DNA from: Luteibacter sp.
Lineage (GTDB): Bacteria > Pseudomonadota > Gammaproteobacteria > Xanthomonadales > Rhodanobacteraceae
Assembly: GCF_009912395.1 (NCBI RefSeq)
Contig: NZ_WNDO01000033.1
Location: 1 to 58,541 of the forward strand
DNA: 58,541 nt
Direction: 5' to 3'
Part shown: positions 17,395 to 25,106 of the stretch, one piece after another
Layout: each line of letters begins with the position of its first letter
Position numbering within the stretch: position 1 is the stretch's first letter
Position numbers and translations under genes: made by a program
Notes under the pieces: model-generated
Told to the model about the DNA's origin: nothing
The model's input: only the letters and a program-made list of their open reading frames with translations
Database searches by the model: none

Positions 17395-17465
17395 TGGGGT
17401 AGCTGTTGAGGCGTGGTCGTGCGGGATTGGCTGTACGGCCAAGCGCATGCCCATCGCTTCAACGT

Positions 17466-17861
17466 TCAGGGGTAGGGCTTCTGGGTCCAGTCGCCGCTCT
17501 CCAGGGCCTTGTCCGCGAGGGTCTTCGTCGGGAAATACTCGACGGATTCGCGCGAGCAAGGGCCTTCTTCATCGAACGTGCCGATGTAGAAACCGGCGTT
17601 CGACTTGAGCACTGCCAGGGGCAGGCGCTTGTTGCAGAACTCGCGTGCGAGCTGGCCGAAGCGAAGCCACTTGCCGTCCTTGAAGTCGAGCTTCCCGGCT
17701 TGAACCAGACGGCCCTGATCCTCGGACAACGGTGCTCCGGTGCAGGTCGAGGTCAGCGTGGCCTCGGCTCCCTTGCAGACTGTGCAGAGCGCAAGGCCGC
17801 CGTCACAGAACTGGCAATGGGCCTTCTGGCAGTCAACGCACTTGTACAGGGTGTGATTCAT
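17466..17861 (-). CDS. leader-controlled zinc-ribbon-like protein
   Basis: A 131-residue protein. The N-terminus has CVDCQKAHCQFCDGG then CTVCKG and a further Cys, enough for one or two zinc knuckles. The C-terminal GFYIGTFDEEGPCSRESVEY, then DKALESGDWTQKP, is a segment found in small plasmid proteins of unknown role. It is one of few minus-strand genes with the special leader, which fixes its ATG at 17861. Confidence 0.72.
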   Translation of the reverse strand: MNHTLYKCVDCQKAHCQFCDGGLALCTVCKGAEATLTSTCTGAPLSEDQGRLVQAGKLDFKDGKWLRFGQLAREFCNKRLPLAVLKSNAGFYIGTFDEEGPCSRESVEYFPTKTLADKALESGDWTQKPYP

Positions 17862-17930
17862 GATGGTGGTCCTCCAAAGGTGAAGTGCTCCGGGGTGGAG
17901 CGGTCAATTTGCAGGGAGAACATCCATTGC
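17862..17930 (-). promoter_or_regulatory. repeated 5' leader element, minus-strand copy
   Basis: On the minus strand: GCAATGGATG, CTGCAAATTGACC, hairpin GCTCC-accc-CGGAGC and TTGGAGGACC before ATG. A TATAGG -10-like box lies 7 nt upstream of the GCAAT box, placing the transcript start near the leader's first base. Confidence 0.82.
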
Positions 17931-17944
17931 GGCGCAGCCTATAG

Positions 17945-17968
17945 AAATGACATGAGGTCATGTCATGT
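17945..17968. promoter_or_regulatory. CATGTCATG operator-like repeat (copy 3)
   Basis: Reads AATGACATGAGGTCATGTCATG, with inverted and direct pentamers. It lies immediately upstream of the TATAGG box of the minus-strand leader, that is, in the -35 region. Confidence 0.68.
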
Positions 17969-17993
17969 CGCTTCTGCACCGCCGGCGCTGGGC

Positions 17994-18452
17994 CTACCCC
18001 AAGTCAGGGCACGGCTCGCCTCGCTCTTGCCGGTCGATGGCACCACGGGCCATCTGCGGGTGAAGCGTCTTGGCCGCACGGATCAGCGCAGCCACCTCGC
18101 GGGGAACTTGGTGCTCGTAGTTCGGCGGGACAGCGGCGAGCTGTGCGCTGATGCTCCAAGAGCGCATGTGGTCCAAGTCGTCCTCGGACAGTTCGGGCTC
18201 GCGGCTGCGGAGCAAGCGACCAGCGAAGCGGCTCCAGAGCCTCTTCAGCATTGCCCGTCCTGTTCCTACATTTCCTGGGCTGAGGATGTCAGTCCGTGCT
18301 GAAGGCGCAGCAGGCTGCGTGCCAGCATCTTGATCTTCTTGCGGGTGCGGCGGTTCGGTGAACGGGCGGCTCGGCGAAGGCTCTTCGTGATGCGCTTTCT
18401 CATGCACCAACTTTAGCGAGAGAGCGAAGCGGGACCAGAGCCTCTTTAACAT
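17994..18452 (-). CDS. hypothetical protein with an internal duplicated start
   Basis: A 152-residue frame whose first ten residues, MLKRLWSRFA, recur at residue 68. The internal ATG at 18251 with AGGACGGGCA would give an 85-residue protein (GRLLRSREPELSEDD... to the end). The 18452 start has a stronger GGGGAGG site. Family unknown. The structure looks like a segment duplication; see findings. Which start is used cannot be decided here. Confidence 0.55.
   Translation of the reverse strand: MLKRLWSRFALSLKLVHEKAHHEEPSPSRPFTEPPHPQEDQDAGTQPAAPSARTDILSPGNVGTGRAMLKRLWSRFAGRLLRSREPELSEDDLDHMRSWSISAQLAAVPPNYEHQVPREVAALIRAAKTLHPQMARGAIDRQERGEPCPDLG
18266..18403 (-). CDS. possible 45-residue protein inside the duplication
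   Basis: A frame overlapping the long one: starts MRKRITKSLRRAAR, is very basic, and ends RLQHGLTSSAQEM. Its last residues resemble the end of the upstream gene (LQRELTSSTQAT). This supports the idea that a stop-start junction was copied. Expression is unproven. Confidence 0.35.
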   Translation of the reverse strand: MRKRITKSLRRAARSPNRRTRKKIKMLARSLLRLQHGLTSSAQEM

Positions 18453-18466
18453 TGCACGGCCTCCCC

Positions 18467-18991
18467 TTACGTCGCCTGGGTTGAGGAGGTCAGCTCACGC
18501 TGGAGCATGGTCATCAGAGGCGTCAGCGCCGCGTCGTCGCCGGCGACGAACTCACGTTGGCCTTTGTCCGTCAGGGCCAGGTGCAGCTCTTGGGCGACGG
18601 CCACGCCAGGTGGCTTCGACACCACGATCCAGCCCAGGCGGCGGCACCGTTCCGCAGCAACGCACGCGAGCATCTGCACCGCGATCCTCGGATAGCTCTC
18701 TGGGTCCAGCTTGGCACCAGGCTCGCGCAGCTCGGCCTGGATGCCGATCAGCGTCACCGCGTGCAGGTCCTCAAGGTCCTCGGCCCGAACCCCCTCGGCT
18801 TTGCCGCTGGCGACGGCCAAGGCAGCTTCGCCCAGAGCCTTGAGCACGCTGTCGGGCTGAGTGCGCAGCCACCGTGAGACGGTGAACTTCGGCACGCGGG
18901 GGCTGAGCCTGGCTACGTGGGCGAGGTCCTCGGCGAGCCGCACGCGGCGGCCCGATTCCGTCTTGATCTCGCGGATGTCGTTGGTCTTCAT
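18467..18991 (-). CDS. hypothetical protein
   Basis: A 174-residue helical protein starting MKTNDIREIKTESG at 18991; the frame to 19132 overlaps the upstream gene. A segment RVPKFTVSRWLRTQPDS could be a helix-turn-helix-like stretch. No recognised family. Confidence 0.58.
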   Translation of the reverse strand: MKTNDIREIKTESGRRVRLAEDLAHVARLSPRVPKFTVSRWLRTQPDSVLKALGEAALAVASGKAEGVRAEDLEDLHAVTLIGIQAELREPGAKLDPESYPRIAVQMLACVAAERCRRLGWIVVSKPPGVAVAQELHLALTDKGQREFVAGDDAALTPLMTMLQRELTSSTQAT

Positions 18992-18992
18992 G

Positions 18993-19361
18993 TCAGGTGG
19001 CCTCGAAAGCCGTGAAGGTGACGCGCCCCTTGCCCCCTGCGAGGTGCCCGTCACCGTGTGCCTGGTGCCTGGCGGCTCGGTTGGCCTCGGCCTTGGTCTT
19101 GGCTGTGATGCCTCGATACCAGATGCCCTCACGCTCGTCCCAGGCCGGGTACTCGAAGCTCAGCCGGACATCAAAGTCCCGGTAGGGGCGAGCAGCCGCA
19201 GGACCCTCTTGGCGACGCAGGCCGAGTGCTTGCTCGACCTGGTGCAGGGTCCCCTCGAAGTGCGGCTGGTCGTAGCCGTTCACGAAGGCGTAGAAGCGCC
19301 CCGAGTTCAGAACGCCGATCCTTGGATCGGAGAGCTGGTCAGTCGCGCGGTTTGCAGGCAT
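18993..19361 (-). CDS. hypothetical protein
   Basis: A 122-residue protein, beta-rich in the first half (RFYAFVNGYDQPHFEG) and basic at the end. Family unknown. It overlaps the 19339 gene by 23 nt and is followed 1 nt later by the next ATG. Confidence 0.57.
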   Translation of the reverse strand: MPANRATDQLSDPRIGVLNSGRFYAFVNGYDQPHFEGTLHQVEQALGLRRQEGPAAARPYRDFDVRLSFEYPAWDEREGIWYRGITAKTKAEANRAARHQAHGDGHLAGGKGRVTFTAFEAT

Positions 19362-19668
19362 CGCCGAGCCTCGCGCATGCAGCCTGGAGGTCTAGCGCCG
19401 TCCCGATAGACGTAAACGGGACGACTCCGATGAACGGAGCGGCTGGACGGACCTCGTAGCTTCCATCGGTCCGCCTTGCGAACCAGATGCGCTTGAACCA
19501 GGGGCCGGACACGTCGATAACGCCCAGCTTTGCGGCTGCTTCGGCACTCATGACGCCACTGGTCCTGCGCATGAAGTAGTGGTTGTCCACCATTCCCCCA
19601 GCAATGAGCAGCAGCGTCAGCAGTACGAAGCCGACCTTCAGTGCAGATGACGTTCTCGAACTATCCAT
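19339..19668 (-). CDS. membrane-anchored hypothetical protein
   Basis: A 109-residue protein with one N-terminal transmembrane helix (VGFVLLTLLLIAGGM, about 12-27) and a small periplasmic domain with one Cys pair (AACARLGDACKP). Function unknown. Confidence 0.6.
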   Translation of the reverse strand: MDSSRTSSALKVGFVLLTLLLIAGGMVDNHYFMRRTSGVMSAEAAAKLGVIDVSGPWFKRIWFARRTDGSYEVRPAAPFIGVVPFTSIGTALDLQAACARLGDACKPRD

Positions 19669-19736
19669 TGCATGATCTCCAAAAGCCTGATGACGAAGCC
19701 GACCGAGTATTCAGTTCTGGTGGCTCATGGCATGAG

Positions 19737-19952
19737 CTATGGCATTGCCGCCCGTTGTTGCTGAGCCATGATCCGCTCGCGCGCCTCCTTGACATGGCGC
19801 TTCCGGATGACTTCGCCAGATGGCACCACTTTGCCGAGCATCTGCCGTACATCATTGGGCAGCGTCCGAAGCTCCGCCGGTGTCAGTGGGTCGTTGGACC
19901 TTGACTCCATGAGTCCCGAGATTCCGAGACCGAGCATGATTAGATCGAACAT
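19737..19952 (-). CDS. small hypothetical protein
   Basis: A 71-residue protein with a short hydrophobic N-terminus (FDLIMLGLGISGLM) and a charged helical rest. No family recognised. Confidence 0.5.
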   Translation of the reverse strand: MFDLIMLGLGISGLMESRSNDPLTPAELRTLPNDVRQMLGKVVPSGEVIRKRHVKEARERIMAQQQRAAMP

Positions 19953-20046
19953 TGTTCAAGTCCTGGGTTCGTTGCCGGGCTGATCTGGCGCGGGATGCGG
20001 ATGTTGAGGGCGCTGCATCGGTGTCCTACCAGTGCAGCGCGAGACA

Positions 20047-21075
20047 TCATCGAATCGTCGTCTCCGGCGTCACCGCGTTACGGATCGCGCCGGCCATGAC
20101 CGACTGCGCCCAGTCGCCGACCGATGCCGAGAACAGGCCGGAGCCGCCGTTGCGGGGGCCGAACTCGTACACCTTGGCGTCGGGGTACTTGCTTGCGACG
20201 GCTTCGATGGTGCCCAGATCGTCGATCAGGCCCAGCTTCTTCGCGCCCTCCCCGTCCCAGATTTCCCCGGTGTCGTACTTCACGTCGCCCTGGAGCAGCT
20301 TGCCGCGACGGTCGTGCAGTTCGTTGGCGAAGCGATGGCCCATCAAGTTCACGATGCTCTGCGCCTTGTCCTCAGCGGCCTGGGTGGACGGAATGAAGGG
20401 GTTGAGCATGGCCTTCAGCTCGCCGCTCGCGTAGACCTTCTGGTACACGTCGAGCTTGGCGAGGGCCTTGTGGACATCCCAGGTGGACATCACCGCCCCG
20501 ATCGAGCCGACCATGCTGTAGCGCCCCGCGTAAATCTTGTCCGCGTGCAGCGCGATCATGTACGCCGCGCTCGCGCCGACGTTCTGGATCACGGCGTAGA
20601 CCGGCTTCTTGTGCTTGGCCTTCATCTCGTCGATGACGAAGTTGATGCGCTCGGCCTCGACCGGTGCGCCGCCAGGCGAGTCGATCGCCAGGACGATGGC
20701 CTTCACGTTGTCCGCCTCGAAGGCCCGCTTCAGCGCCGGAACGACCTTCTCCGCCGATGCGATCGAGGTGTTCATGATGCTGCCTTCGATGCGGATCACG
20801 ACGACCAGGGGATCGTCGGGGACCACACGCCAGCCGTTGATCGAGAGCTGGAAAGCGACGTAGTAGATGAAGCCCAGGCCGAACATGGCCGCGAACGCAG
20901 TTCGCTTGAGGAAGGCCCAGGTGCGGTCGTGCCGTCGTTCCTTGATGATGTCGGCCAGCACGGTGTTCGCCAGCGCGACCTGGACCTCGCGGTCCTCGGG
21001 CAGCGCCTCGATGGCGGCCAGATCGTCCTTGCCCTTGAAGAGTCGGGCCATCCAGCCCTTGAAGCGATTCCACAT
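20047..21075 (-). CDS. S49-family signal-peptide-peptidase-like protease
   Basis: A 342-residue SppA/SohB-type serine protease. One transmembrane helix (about 55-77) follows a basic cytoplasmic start. The domain has IDSPGG (about 131), the nucleophile Ser169 in NVGASAAY and the general base Lys221 in ASGELKAM; catalysis is a Ser-Lys dyad. Plasmid copies of this family are common but their substrates are unknown. It lies between the partition genes and a set of small membrane proteins, so it may process exported plasmid proteins. Membrane-bound. Confidence 0.87.
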   Translation of the reverse strand: MWNRFKGWMARLFKGKDDLAAIEALPEDREVQVALANTVLADIIKERRHDRTWAFLKRTAFAAMFGLGFIYYVAFQLSINGWRVVPDDPLVVVIRIEGSIMNTSIASAEKVVPALKRAFEADNVKAIVLAIDSPGGAPVEAERINFVIDEMKAKHKKPVYAVIQNVGASAAYMIALHADKIYAGRYSMVGSIGAVMSTWDVHKALAKLDVYQKVYASGELKAMLNPFIPSTQAAEDKAQSIVNLMGHRFANELHDRRGKLLQGDVKYDTGEIWDGEGAKKLGLIDDLGTIEAVASKYPDAKVYEFGPRNGGSGLFSASVGDWAQSVMAGAIRNAVTPETTIR

Positions 21076-21105
21076 GGTGTTGCTTTTCCTTCCTGGTGGT
21101 TGAAC

Positions 21106-22014
21106 TCAGTCGGCGGTGCCAGTGGCGTCCGCTTCCTGTTGCTGCTGCTGCTCCAGCGAGTCCAGCTCGGCCAACAGGGCGTCGAGCTTGTCCCGCAGGT
21201 CCTGGGAGATGTGCTGGTAGCCGGGATCGGCCTTGACCTCGCGCATCGTGTTGAACAAGACGGGGGCCGCCTTGCTCACCTGTTTCTTGAAGGCCACCTC
21301 GGGCATGTGCTTGCGCGTGACGCGCTCGCCGCCGGCGGCCTGGGCGGCACGCAGCCCCTGCTGGAGCTTCTCGAATGCCTTCGATCCGTACTTGCGCAAC
21401 GCCTCGATGGCCGTCGAGGCTGCGACCTCGCCCTTGATGACCATTTCGCGAACGTCCTTGTCGGAGCCGATCAGGAGCAGGAGGCCCTCGACGTACTTGC
21501 CGGACAGGCCCAGCCGGGAGGCGATGTCCGCCTGCTCCCAGCCGAACCGGGTCAGCCGCTTGCAGGCCACGGCCAGCTCGTAGGGCTCCAGGGGTTTGCC
21601 GGAGTTCGAGCGGACCAGGCCGACCGTCAAGTCCTCGATCGACGTGCCCTGCGGTGCGGGGACCACGGGAATCCGCTCGATCTCGGCACCCTCGCTGATC
21701 GCGAGCTGCACCGCCTCGAACCGGCAGTGGCCGTCCGTGATGTAGATGACCAGGGTGTCGCCTTCCTTGGCGACGTAGCCGGCCATCGGCTTGTCCTGGT
21801 AGTAGCCCTCGGACTTCATGGAGTCCGCGAGCGACCGGATGTGCGCCTTGTACGCGGCGTCCTTGATGCGGACGTTGAAGTTGGGGATGACGCGCAGGTC
21901 CCCCACCTGGACCTGCCACAGGTCTCGGGAGGACGCTCCGATGTCCTTCATGGCGGCCTTGACGCTGCCGGCGACCAAGGTGGTCTCGAAGTTCTCGAAC
22001 GAAGCCTGTCTCAT
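21106..22014 (-). CDS. ParB/Spo0J-family protein
   Basis: A 302-residue protein. The N-terminal ParB domain has the nucleotide-binding DGHCRFEAV motif (GxxR type), followed by an HTH KorB-like region (about 150-200; EPYELAVACKRL, ADIASRLGLSGKYV). The tail is Gln-rich. It is not directly next to parA (4 kb away) but lies beside the ParR/ParM pair, so it may be a stand-alone CTPase-type regulator or a third partition component. The ATG at 22014 follows GGAGAAACC. Confidence 0.82.
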   Translation of the reverse strand: MRQASFENFETTLVAGSVKAAMKDIGASSRDLWQVQVGDLRVIPNFNVRIKDAAYKAHIRSLADSMKSEGYYQDKPMAGYVAKEGDTLVIYITDGHCRFEAVQLAISEGAEIERIPVVPAPQGTSIEDLTVGLVRSNSGKPLEPYELAVACKRLTRFGWEQADIASRLGLSGKYVEGLLLLIGSDKDVREMVIKGEVAASTAIEALRKYGSKAFEKLQQGLRAAQAAGGERVTRKHMPEVAFKKQVSKAAPVLFNTMREVKADPGYQHISQDLRDKLDALLAELDSLEQQQQQEADATGTAD

Positions 22015-22059
22015 GGTTTCTCCAGGGGGTACTTGGCGTGTCTGGGTGCTCTGGCCCGG

Positions 22060-22422
22060 TTAGGAGCTGCCCTTCTGATCGCCCATCTCAAACATACGGG
22101 TTGCTGACTTGCTGAAGCCGGCGCCGTTGCCGGACGACGGCACTGGTGCCGGGGGGGGCGGGGATGCCGATTGCGCCGGCTGGGCCGCCGGCGCTGGGCG
22201 AGCTGTCTGCTCGCCGCCTGCGCCCCCCAACTGAGCCAGCATGGTCTTCGCGCCAACCCGGAGGCATTCCAACAGCGTCTTGTTGCCGTGGCCGTAGGGG
22301 ATGCGTTCCAGCAGTTGCTCCAGCGCAGCGTTCTTGGCGTCCCCGGTCTCGTAGATCAGGACGATGCGGCGCTTCTCGGGTCGCTCGGCCTTCCCTCTGA
22401 TCCAGTTGGTCGCCATGCTCAA
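22060..22422 (-). CDS. ParR/StbB-like partner of ParM
   Basis: A 120-residue protein immediately after the ParM-like gene with a four-base overlap. The N-terminal 60 residues (RRIVLIYETGDAKNAALEQL) are compact and could be a small RHH fold; the rest is Pro/Ala-rich with a short C-terminal motif. Position, size and organisation fit the ParR/StbB adaptor that links the centromere to filaments. The assignment is mainly by context. Confidence 0.6.
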   Translation of the reverse strand: MSMATNWIRGKAERPEKRRIVLIYETGDAKNAALEQLLERIPYGHGNKTLLECLRVGAKTMLAQLGGAGGEQTARPAPAAQPAQSASPPPPAPVPSSGNGAGFSKSATRMFEMGDQKGSS

Positions 22423-23423
22423 CCCTCCGTGCCGGTCTTGCCTTGGCTGCGGCGGTAGTTGTTGAACGCCAGCGCGTAGCGGCAGAAGCCCTCGGACACG
22501 CTGAAGCGGGAGTTGTCCGTGAGCTTGGCGTGCGGCCAGGTCTTCCGGAGCGCCGGCAGGACCAGCGGCGCACCACCGCCCGCGACCAGGATGCCGTCCA
22601 GCGACCGTGCCGAACGACCGATCAACTGGTTGGCCTTGTCGATGATGGTGGCCGCCAGGGGCTCCACCGCCAGTGCGACCTCCTCGCTCACGTCGATCCG
22701 CTCGCCGAAGTTGCGCAGCGTCTTGGTGCGAAGCAGGTCCGTGGCCTCGACCAGCGAGACCGAGAAGTCACGCTTGCGCAGACCGCGCTGGAGGTGCTCG
22801 GCGGCGATTCGCATGCCGTCGCAGCTCCCGAAGGCGTTCTCGATGGTGTGGCCTTGCAGCAGCAGGGCGTAGTCCGTCGTGTACTGGCCGACCTCGATGA
22901 CCGCCCAACTGTCGTCGTCGGAACGCACTTCCGCGCTTTCCTGGCCGTCCTTGGTGAACATCATCTGGTGGTACGGACCCAGCGACTGCGGCATGACGCG
23001 CAGCTCGGCGCGAGGGGCCAGCTTGACGAGTTCCTGGCTGAGCCCGGACTTCTGCGACGCGAACAGGGCGGCAGGCAGGCCCATGATGATGAGGGCCGTG
23101 TCCACGTTCGGCACGTTGGCCGCCTTCAGCTTCTTGAGGCCACCCAGGAACAGCGCCGCGTGCTGCTCCGTGTAGACCCAATCGTCACGCATGCCGCCGG
23201 CCAGGTCGTCTTGGCCCTGGAGCATGGCGGTCTCGCCGAAAAAGAACTCGCGACCGTTGACCAGGACCGTCTCGGCCTGGACCCGTTCGGCCTCGCGGTC
23301 GTCGGTGATCTTGAACGCGGGAACGACCGAGGACGGATAGAGGACCTCGGCCCGCTGGTCGGCCCAGGCCGCCACGATCTTGACCGAACTTCTCCCGATG
23401 TCGAACCCGATGCAGGTCTGCAT
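22419..23423 (-). CDS. parM: ParM/StbA actin-like segregation ATPase
   Basis: A 334-residue actin-fold protein. Phosphate 1 motif GFDIGRSSVK (about 6-15), phosphate 2 motif VIEVGQYTTDYAL (about 185) and the adenosine motif GILVAGGGAPLV (about 285) are visible. ParM filaments push plasmid copies apart. It leads the operon parM-parR-parB-S49. Upstream is an AT-rich region with repeated ACAATG words. Confidence 0.87.
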   Translation of the reverse strand: MQTCIGFDIGRSSVKIVAAWADQRAEVLYPSSVVPAFKITDDREAERVQAETVLVNGREFFFGETAMLQGQDDLAGGMRDDWVYTEQHAALFLGGLKKLKAANVPNVDTALIIMGLPAALFASQKSGLSQELVKLAPRAELRVMPQSLGPYHQMMFTKDGQESAEVRSDDDSWAVIEVGQYTTDYALLLQGHTIENAFGSCDGMRIAAEHLQRGLRKRDFSVSLVEATDLLRTKTLRNFGERIDVSEEVALAVEPLAATIIDKANQLIGRSARSLDGILVAGGGAPLVLPALRKTWPHAKLTDNSRFSVSEGFCRYALAFNNYRRSQGKTGTEG

Positions 23424-23588
23424 AGCTCACTCCTTCTTGGCTGTTTGAACAATGAACATGGCACAAGTGTAATAGGACAATGTGCAACGAACAAGGATAA
23501 ATTTACTGTGTGATAACTGAATTGTACGGCAGCGCAACGGAGCATGTTAAGATGGCCTGAATGCGAAACATAGTAGGCAAGGACAGAT
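23424..23588. promoter_or_regulatory. AT-rich divergent promoter and possible parC centromere
   Basis: Holds repeated words: GAACAATG (23447), GGACAATG (23475), AATTGTAC (23520), continuing into the next gene as GAACAATTG (23634, 23655). ParM systems place their centromere (iterated ParR sites) here. TTGTAC at 23522 and TAAGAT at 23548 are weak promoter candidates with a wide (20 nt) spacer. Confidence 0.45.
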
Positions 23589-24266
23589 ATGCCGACGTGG
23601 CCCGATAAATCGGGGTCGATGAGGTACAGACCGGAACAATTGACAAGGGACCAAGAACAATTGCAAAGCAACATTGGTACTTGTTATTCCGAGCTGCTGC
23701 GGCTCGATGAGGTGATCGAGCGCTACGCCTACGCCCTGGAGATCATTCAGCCCTCAGCCCCTGGGAAGATGGCGATCAGGTTCCTGAAGAGGCCGTGGGG
23801 CGGGGTGGAGGGGCGGCATCCGCAGATCGTCCAGTGGTACCGCTCGCGCAACGGGCGCTGGCTCTACAACCGGCTCAAGACGAACGAGGTCCTGCGCAAG
23901 GTGAAGGGATACCCCGTCTTCGCTCCGGTGAAGGAAGACGTGAAGACCATCCTCCGAGAGGCGATCGCGATGATCGACCACCGTGAGGCGTTGCTCGCGG
24001 CCATCAACAACTTCAAGCGGCAGTTGGGCTCCATGTTCGCGCGCCACAACACCTACATGGCCGAGAAGCTCGACCAGATTCAGGTGTGGCTGCCTGCCCT
24101 GCGCGACCGCCGCGAAGAGCTGCTCGCCCTGTGGCGGGAGAGCGTTGAGGCGGCGGAAGAAGGGCTGCCGGAAGACGCCGTGGCGAACCCTCGCAAGAAG
24201 CCGCGAGTCGATCCGACCGGGGGCACTCGCGGCGTCGTCCACGAGACCCGCAGGCGTGGCTCGTAG
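23589..24266 (+). CDS. hypothetical helical protein divergent from parM
   Basis: A 225-residue protein, mostly long helices (coiled-coil-like at about 20-50 and 120-190), with an Arg/Lys-rich tail. The ATG at 23589 has AAGGACAGAT upstream. The first codons include the hairpin CCCGAT-aa-ATCGGG. Family unknown. The shared intergenic region with parM suggests co-regulation with segregation. Confidence 0.62.
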   Translation: MPTWPDKSGSMRYRPEQLTRDQEQLQSNIGTCYSELLRLDEVIERYAYALEIIQPSAPGKMAIRFLKRPWGGVEGRHPQIVQWYRSRNGRWLYNRLKTNEVLRKVKGYPVFAPVKEDVKTILREAIAMIDHREALLAAINNFKRQLGSMFARHNTYMAEKLDQIQVWLPALRDRREELLALWRESVEAAEEGLPEDAVANPRKKPRVDPTGGTRGVVHETRRRGS

Positions 24267-24269
24267 CCC

Positions 24270-24288
24270 CATGTCATGTCACATGAGG
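24270..24288. promoter_or_regulatory. CATGTCATGTCA repeat (copy 4)
   Basis: Reads CATGTCATGTCACATGAGG, almost identical to copy 1 (8923). It lies at the 3' end of the 23589 gene with no leader after it. Confidence 0.6.
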
Positions 24289-24762
24289 TGGCGTGGGGTC
24301 GGATGGCATGGAGTGAACTGACGCGAGTTCAGACCAGTTGAGATGAGCTGGGATAGGGTCAAGTGAGGTGACGCCAGACCGCCGCCCGCGTCTCGCCTGC
24401 GGCTCGGGCGGGCGGCTCCCTCCCCTCCCCCTGGCCGGTCGCCCTGCCTCGGCTGGGCCTCGGCCAACCCGTCCGGTCCCCTGGTCCAGTTCCCTTGTCG
24501 ATGTCCCCCGGTTCGGTGCCCTGGCCTGGTCCCCCCACCTGGTCAGCCCGCCTGGTGCCCCTGCCACCGTGCCCCGGCAACGGTGGCCCTCCCCCCTTCG
24601 CGCCGGCGGCCTGGCCTTCGGCCTCGGCCTGCCGGCGCTCCAACCCGCCGGGGAACCGGTCCTGTTGCAGCCGCTGGAACTTTGCTTGGCCTGGGGGTGC
24701 CCGATGGATGTCAGGGTGGCCTTGGTGTGAGCTGGGGTGGCCTGAGATACCTCAAGCCCATC

Positions 24763-24782
24763 TCATGTCATGTCATGTCATG
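24763..24782. promoter_or_regulatory. CATGT tandem array (copy 5)
   Basis: TCATG occurs four times head to tail, a 20-bp perfect pentamer array. This is the longest uninterrupted run in the window. Confidence 0.65.
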
Positions 24783-24927
24783 CGCTGGGGTCTGGTGTGC
24801 CTGAGCATCTGAGGTGGCGTAGCCGCTCCAGGCGTCCTTGCGTCCTCCGGGTGGCCTGAAGCTCCCTGGGCGTGACCTGTAGCCGGGCAGCTTGGCGCAT
24901 CTGGCTTGACCGAGGGCGAAGTGAAAA

Positions 24928-24961
24928 CGGACGCTGTGGGGCGTTCCCCAGCAAGCGTCCG
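24928..24961 (-). terminator. long hairpin, probable minus-strand terminator
   Basis: Nested stems CGGACGCT/AGCGTCCG and TGGGG/CCCCA, with TTTTC after the stem on the minus strand. No minus-strand gene ends here. Together with a TAGAAT box at 24990-24995 (minus strand) just inside the CATGT repeat at 25003, it could bound a short RNA. Confidence 0.55.
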
Positions 24962-25002
24962 CCGATCGGGCATTCCCGGTCCCGAGGTGATTCTAGATCG
25001 AA

Positions 25003-25021
25003 TCATGTCACATGACATGAC
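25003..25021. promoter_or_regulatory. CATGT operator-like palindrome (copy 6)
   Basis: Reads TCATGTCACATGACATGAC, with inverted CATGT half-sites. It sits upstream of the leader at 25039. Confidence 0.65.
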
Positions 25022-25038
25022 GTTGCATGGGTGGGCAT

Positions 25039-25106
25039 GCAATGGATGTTCCTCGCGCAACTTCGTTCACCCGCAAGGGTTCACTTCACCACTGGAGGAC
25101 ATCATC
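25039..25106 (+). promoter_or_regulatory. repeated 5' leader element, copy 2
   Basis: GCAATGGATG, CGCGCAACTTCG, hairpin ACCC-gcaa-GGGT (GNRA-type loop) and ACTGGAGGACATC before ATG. Confidence 0.78.

Larger units (their letters stand above)
24267..25038. other. non-coding region with strand skew and repeats
   Basis: No credible gene: the open frames crossing it are low-complexity Pro/Arg/Gly. It holds CATGT repeats at 24270-24288, 24763-24782 and 25003-25021, a strongly C-rich stretch on the plus strand (24400-24680) with repeated CCTGGTC words, and a large hairpin at 24928-24961. A regulatory, replication or transfer role is possible. Confidence 0.5.

Noticed and set aside
20032-22107. 691-codon plus-strand frame
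   Set aside because: It lies opposite the S49 peptidase and ParB genes, which have clear family motifs. It is a shadow frame typical of high-GC DNA.
24274-24812. Several frames of 60-120 codons on both strands
   Set aside because: Low-complexity Pro/Arg/Gly sequence produced by a C-rich strand, with no Shine-Dalgarno. Treated as non-coding.
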